Below are positions 60,201 to 64,000 of a DNA stretch of 64,000 bases, piece after piece. This DNA is from Branchiostoma floridae. Lineage: Eukaryota; Chordata; Leptocardii; Amphioxiformes; Branchiostomatidae. The stretch spans positions 7,449,332 through 7,513,331 of the forward strand of contig NC_049996.1 in the NCBI RefSeq assembly GCF_000003815.2. The letters run 5' to 3'. Position numbers and translations under genes: made by a program. The notes under the pieces were generated by a model. That model did not search any database and was not told the origin of the DNA. It saw nothing but the letters and a program-made list of their open reading frames with translations. The first letter of the stretch is position 1. Each line of letters begins with the position of its first letter.

Positions 60201-63200
60201 AAGAATATTCCTTCAGCATAATGAACAAAATGTGCCATATTTGCAGTGGCAATACTGTCAATTCACAGATTTTCATGGTGACTTCATTTTTCAGTTGAAT
60301 GAGAGGGAAAAAGGGATTTTTTGCTGTATTTAAAGTTTGTGGTTGAAACAATTCTGTAGTGCAGTAGTACATGTTTACTGTGTCATGAATTTGCAGTGAA
60401 TAGACAAGTGAGAAAACTATCCTGTACATTTTAACATTTTACAGATTTACAGTATATCATAGGACTTGCCAAACCTTATAATTTCAATCACTTGGCTTTC
60501 TCTGTTGCTACTAGCTGAGCCTTGCAGGATGTAGAGACATCATATTTCAAAAAGGATATTTACCACCAGATATGCAAAACTCAGGCAAAAGCATCGGAAC
60601 ATTTGACAAATCAGGTTAGATTTGTTACCGTCTTGTTATTCTGTACTTTTTACATGAGCAGTAACACTCACACCAGGATGGTCCCCTACTCTTTTCAATA
60701 AGTTAGATGGGATCTTTGTGTTTGAGGTGTGGCTCTCCCAAAACACGGGACCTCCTACTTTACATCCTATCAGAGAGGACATCCCTTACCAAAGCATGGA
60801 ACTTCTTTTTATCTGATTTGCGTGAGGTAGTACTAGTAGGTATAAAGTACTTTTCCCAATGGTACAACACTGGGGACTTCTAAGGATCTGAACCCATGAA
60901 TTAGAACCTTTTGAGTCAAAAACCATAACCACAAGACTACCTAATGCCAACTTTGATTTTACACTCTGATAGTGATTAAGTTTTTGTGTGGCCAGAACCA
61001 TCTCTGTATCTAGAGGTACATGTAGCAGGAGGGATAAAACTGTTACCTCCACGATCCCTACTACGTTTCAACAGCTTTGTGTCGATACCTGGGAGGCAAG
61101 AGCCCTGTCAGTCATCATCAACTCAAAACTTCCCCATGTGTGTCCAAACGAAATTGAGTTGGTTATAAAGCCATCATCAACTCAAAACTTCCCCATGTGT
61201 CTCCAAACGAAATTGAGTTGGTTACAAAGCCATCATCAACTAAAACTTCCCCATGTGTCTCCAAACGAAATTGAGTTGGTTATAAAGCCATCATCAACTA
61301 AAACTTCCCCATGTGTCTCCAAACGAAATTGAGTTGGTTATAAAGCCATCATCAACTAAAACTTCCCCATGTGTCTCCAAACGAAATTGAGTTGGTTATA
61401 AAGCCATCATCAGCTAAAACTTCCCCATGTGTCTCCAAAGGAAATTGAGTTGGTTACAACCATACTGTAAGCCTGGAATCAATCCTACACTAGTTCAATA
61501 TTTTCAGGAACTGCAGCATTACAAACCAACACCCCCTTCTAGCGAGGTGAATGACCTCAATTTGGGACACCCAGGTGGCATAGGAGCATCAACTGTTATA
61601 GCAGCATATGATAAGGCTAAGGATATGGCATTAAGAAATTCCTCAATTTCTTGTTTTGGGATTCAAATATTTCACAGAAGCAGCACCAAATGCCCCTTTG
61701 AACCACAGTGCTACACTCAAAGCTAATCAGAACTCTTGTCTATATTTTAAGCAAACATTTAAATGCAAATCATTCTCTATCAGGGCTCTAAATACTGGGT
61801 GCATGTGCACCCAGGTGCACCTAAAATTGAGCTGTGCACCCAATTATTTTCTGTGGGTGCACAGGGTGCACCCAAATATTTTCTTAGGTTTATGTATGGA
61901 AAGATATCAAGTATACTAGTATACATCATATTCTTGACATCTGAGTGTTAGAAAGATAATAAAAAATGTCTGTCATGTTACTTGTTTAAGAATTTGATAG
62001 CTTGTAACTAAGTTTTGTTATTAAGGTTTTTTTTTACATTCTACTGAAATTTTAGTGGTGCACCCCAAAATTTTTTGGTGCACCCAATTTTTTAAGCTGG
62101 GTGCACCAGTGCACCTAATTCCCCAAAAGTGAATTTCGAGCCCTGTCTATCAATGGATGCCAAACTATTCTGTAGAGACACAATCAAAGGAGTGACGGGA
62201 GCCAGAATAGGATAGATACCAGGCTATCATACAGCATGAGAAACAAAGAGAGATAATAAAAAATTTTGCCAGACCCCATTGTTAAAGTTTTGTTTTGTTT
62301 TTCCTTTTTTACTGGATGTTCAATTTCATTTGGATTGAGTTTAGTGTTTTACTTTTAGTTGACTATATCTACATTTTAGTCTCATGACAACTACTTTACA
62401 TTACTTGTTATCAAAATATGAATAAGTAATGAATAAATCACTAAAATACTACACAATTTTTTGATAGTTTTTTTTTTTTATAAAATGTTTCCACTTCATT
62501 CTAAAAAGGAATTGTTATAAGGTTAGTATTATGTACAATTTCTGTTAGATCTTGCTATGGTCACAGCAAGTCAATTTTATGGATGACATCCGTGTGCGCA
62601 TTGACTTTCTACTCGTATTGACTGGTTTTGAAAAATTTTGTTTTGTACACCTTTGGCAATGGTCGACACGATAATAAAATACCTAAAATGGGAAGATAGC
62701 CTTGTGGTATCCTTGATTGTACTTCTCTAATACAGGAATAAAAGACTTGTTTTGTTGATTCAGTTTTTGTTATAATGTTTACGGTCTCTGTTTTGAAAAA
62801 AAATAGACATCTTTCTTTTTTGTGCTCTAGCATTAGAGTTGGAGTTTGCAGATGATGCCATCCATAAAATTTACTTACTATGGCCTAATTCACACAAGAT
62901 CAAACTGTTATACTTTTGTTTTAGATAGTAACAGCCTGAAAGTGACAATGACTAAAGAATGGCTGATCACAATGAACATACAACTGAGAGAGCTAATCTT
63001 GCAACTGACCAATCAACAACTTGTATTTGATTAGCCACACAGCTCAAGCTGTTCCTGATTGGTCACTCATAACACCCAATCAGAGCCAAGATTGCCTACC
63101 TCCTTTCTCCATCTTGTGAATGGCTGAGAGTGCTGATTGGCCGAGAATGTTGTTGGAGCAGACCTCATCCTTCAGCATGCTGGGGTGGGCACCAGTCTCC

Positions 63201-63695
63201 AGAACTCGCTTGGCAGCATTCTGAAGGAAGTAAAAAATTTTACGTTTCAACACACAAATCAGAGTAGTTGTTTTCAGCAGTTCTGTGAGTAGCGACTATA
63301 CAACTGAAGTATGAAATATTTTGTCCTAGACCTATATGGAAGTATATATGTTAGGGTAGGGATTGTGATTTATTTTGCTGATAGAAATTTGCTGATAAAG
63401 CTTGCTGATTTTGCTTTTCCCTCTGTCAGCTTTTCAGGACAGAAATTGAAAAAGGCAAAACCCCCAAAAAGATAATTTTCGTCCTGACCATTCAATCAAA
63501 GCTTCTTTGTTTTGCAAACCATTTTGTTTTCTTGAAATAACTTAAGTACAATACCAAGTGACATTGAACCACGTCATGTGCCAACATTTTCCCCATCTCT
63601 ACCTGAATGGTTTCTGCAGCGATCCTGAGTGACTCCTGTCTGGATAGTCCCATCTTCACCCCACCTGTGGCCAGGGCATCGATGGACAGGAACAC
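57106..63695 (-). CDS. Pyrroline-5-carboxylate reductase family, 3' part (last three coding exons)
   Basis: P5CR reduces 1-pyrroline-5-carboxylate to proline with NAD(P)H, the last step of proline synthesis. Three - strand exons (63695-63603, 63220-63100, 57203-57106) join in frame and give 103 residues of the C-terminal dimerisation/substrate domain. The first, FLSIDALATGGVKMGLSR, matches the family string AxDALADGGVKMGLPR. The second, NAAKRVLETGAHPSMLKDEV, matches AAKMLLxxxxHPxQLKDxV. The third, GGFRALLMDAVEAGEDRTKE, matches GGFRxLLxxAVEAxxxRxxE. The expected PGG-(S/T)-T signature after KDxVxS is absent, and the usual GLPR is GLSR. The N-terminal Rossmann half lies beyond the window. PYCR1/2 versus PYCR3 cannot be decided here. 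Confidence 0.88.
57708..59421. mobile_element. Foldback-type element with tandem-repeat arms, CAGGGGTGCC ends, TTATC target duplication
   Basis: Terminal inverted repeats start CAGGGGTGCCTAAGTAATCA and continue into arrays of CATACGATCCTTACGGAAAA and CATACGATCCACTACTAGGA units (42-bp double unit). The left array is at 57728-57749 plus 58836-59012, the inverted right array at 59244-59410. TTATC flanks both ends. A unique core of about 230 bases (59013-59243) has no coding frame. The CAGGG terminus and 5-bp duplication would fit a hAT5-like non-autonomous element. Confidence 0.8.
57750..58835. mobile_element. Innermost TIR element, 1086 bp, inserted at TA
   Basis: A 23-base inverted repeat ACGGCACTGAACTTTAATCC-AAC at both ends, flanked by TA. 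The TTGGATTAAAGTT motif recurs subterminally (57772-57790, 58592-58606). Excising it with one TA restores the array unit AAAACATACGATCC of the surrounding element, so the insertion point is exact. It has only short open frames (up to 81 codons) and looks non-autonomous. Confidence 0.85.
60253..60454. mobile_element. MITE with TACTGTAAATTCAT-type ends
   Basis: TACTGTCAATTCACAGATTT at the left, ACAGATTTACAGTA at the right, with the family core GTTTGTGGTTGAAACAATTC, TGTAGTGCAGTAGTACATG and TGTCATGAATTTGCAGTG. Confidence 0.65.
60840..60940 (-). repeat. tRNA-derived SINE-like repeat (partial)
   Basis: On the - strand: CTTGTGGTTATGGTTTTTGA, GGTTC...GGGTTCAGATCC (box-B-like), then CCCCAGTGTTGTACCATTGG. 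It parallels the copy at 23485-23640. Confidence 0.5.
61110..61463. repeat. 58-59-bp minisatellite, about 6 units
   Basis: Units start CCATCATCAACTAAAACTTC and end AATTGAGTTGGTTATAAAG, at 61171, 61230, 61288, 61346 and 61404, plus a preceding unit. Near-identical, so recently expanded. Frames across it give repeating peptides but show no sign of being genes. Confidence 0.95.
61781..62145. mobile_element. MITE with CAGGGCTC ends and TCTAT target duplication
   Basis: Left end CAGGGCTCTAAATACTGGG, right end GAATTTCGAGCCCTG, flanked by TCTAT on both sides. The interior repeats GTGCACCCA/TGGGTGCAC in both orientations. Same terminal type as 54043-54382. Confidence 0.8.
63005..63145. repeat. Cluster of CCAATCA/TGATTGG motifs
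   Basis: Four motifs: GACCAATCAACAAC (63009), CTGATTGGTCACT (63055), CCCAATCAGAGCC (63076) and GCTGATTGGCCGAG (63134). The last lies inside the P5CR coding exon. They may belong to a degraded palindromic repeat. Confidence 0.45.
63100..63220 (-). CDS. P5CR-like exon with altered substrate-site motif
   Basis: 40 codons plus 1 base (acceptor ccttcag|, donor GGAG|gtaggc). NAAKRVLETGAHPSMLKDEV, then CSNNILGQSALSAIHKMEKG. The family expects CSPGG(S/T)TI at that point; here it is NNILGQSALSAI, about three residues longer. The reading frame and both splice sites are intact. Confidence 0.88.
63221..63602 (-). other. P5CR-like intron, 382 bases
   Basis: Bounded by GT (after the 63603 exon) and AG (before the 63220 exon) on the - strand. 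AT-rich. I see nothing else in it. Confidence 0.85.
63603..63695 (-). CDS. P5CR-like exon (antepenultimate coding exon)
   Basis: 31 codons, phase 0 on both sides (acceptor tgtacag|, donor CAG|gtagag). VFLSIDALATGGVKMGLSRQ then ESLRIAAETIQ. In P5CR this follows the GSGPAY motif, which must lie in the preceding exon outside the window. Confidence 0.9.
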
Positions 63696-64000
63696 CTGTA
63701 CAGGAAGGACAAGACATCAAAGTTCTTGTGAATATCTAATAATGCCTAGTACATGCTACAGCACTATAACACCTGATGCTAAACAAGTCCCAAGCCACCC
63801 AAATTGAGGTCAATGAGGACATTACTTTCAGAAAGGGGTTATTGGGCAGAAATGATGCAGTACTTGAAAATACTGCTAGGGTGTCCAAAGTTGACATGTT
63901 TTTTTAGGGTCTCAACAACTACCCACATACCAAAGCTAATAAAAATCCATCTAAAGGATCATAGTTCTAGGTGTATACATAATTAAAAACAGCACCTCCA
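63696..64000 (-). other. Partial P5CR-like intron at the window edge
   Basis: Sequence 5' of the antepenultimate exon on the - strand. The preceding exon, which should end in the GSGPAY motif, is not seen here and must lie further out. Confidence 0.6.

Larger units (their letters stand above)
57204..63099 (-). other. Large intron of the P5CR-like gene
   Basis: 5896 bases between the last two coding exons. About a third is a three-level nest of mobile elements (57510-59505). It also holds a TACTGTAAATTCAT MITE, a SINE-like repeat, a 58-bp minisatellite and a CAGGGCTC MITE. No exon is supported inside it. Confidence 0.75.

Noticed and set aside
60988-61332. 114-codon open frame with repeating SSTQNFP-type peptides
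   Set aside because: It runs over the 58-bp minisatellite; the peptide period follows the DNA repeat and lies in an intron of the P5CR-like gene.

Overview
This is a 64 kb piece of an invertebrate nuclear genome. It is AT-rich and dominated by introns, with GT-AG splice sites, many short inverted-repeat elements and tRNA-derived SINE-like repeats. The gene structure (a single endostatin-bearing collagen split into many phase-0 exons), the abundant short MITEs with ends such as TTCACCTTTATCC and TACTGTAAATTCATTTA, and the intron sizes suggest a cephalochordate (Branchiostoma, amphioxus). That identification is inference; no database was consulted.

Main gene: a complete multiplexin collagen, the invertebrate counterpart of vertebrate COL15A1/COL18A1, on the + strand from 4631 to 49543. 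I placed 45 coding exons that join in one open frame of 4338 bases (1445 residues plus stop). In order they encode a signal peptide and a thrombospondin-N/laminin-G-like domain (mostly one large exon, closed by exon 2 about 9 kb away), an acidic Ser-Gly linker, about ten collagenous Gly-X-Y blocks separated by short interruptions, a trimerisation segment, a hinge, and a C-terminal endostatin domain with all four cysteines. Introns 1 and 2 are large (9.0 and 11.0 kb); the remaining 43 exons lie within 24 kb. Almost every intron is phase 0, and most collagen exons are multiples of 9 bases. A 3' UTR probably runs to an AATAAA at 52014.

Second gene: the last three coding exons of a pyrroline-5-carboxylate reductase (P5CR) family gene on the - strand (63695 down to 57106), tail-to-tail with the collagen gene. 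Its 5' part lies beyond the window. The PGG-(S/T)-T signature expected in this family is replaced by unrelated residues.

The rest is non-coding. 1-4630 is upstream sequence with repeats. 52020-57105 is the convergent intergenic/3' UTR region, with a 43-bp minisatellite. The 5.9 kb P5CR intron holds three mobile elements nested inside one another, a 58-bp minisatellite and further MITEs. The points most worth following up are the three-deep nested transposon, the altered P5CR motif, an RGD tripeptide inside endostatin where the human protein has RAD, an RGDS in the triple helix, and several repeat families that recur in the collagen introns.
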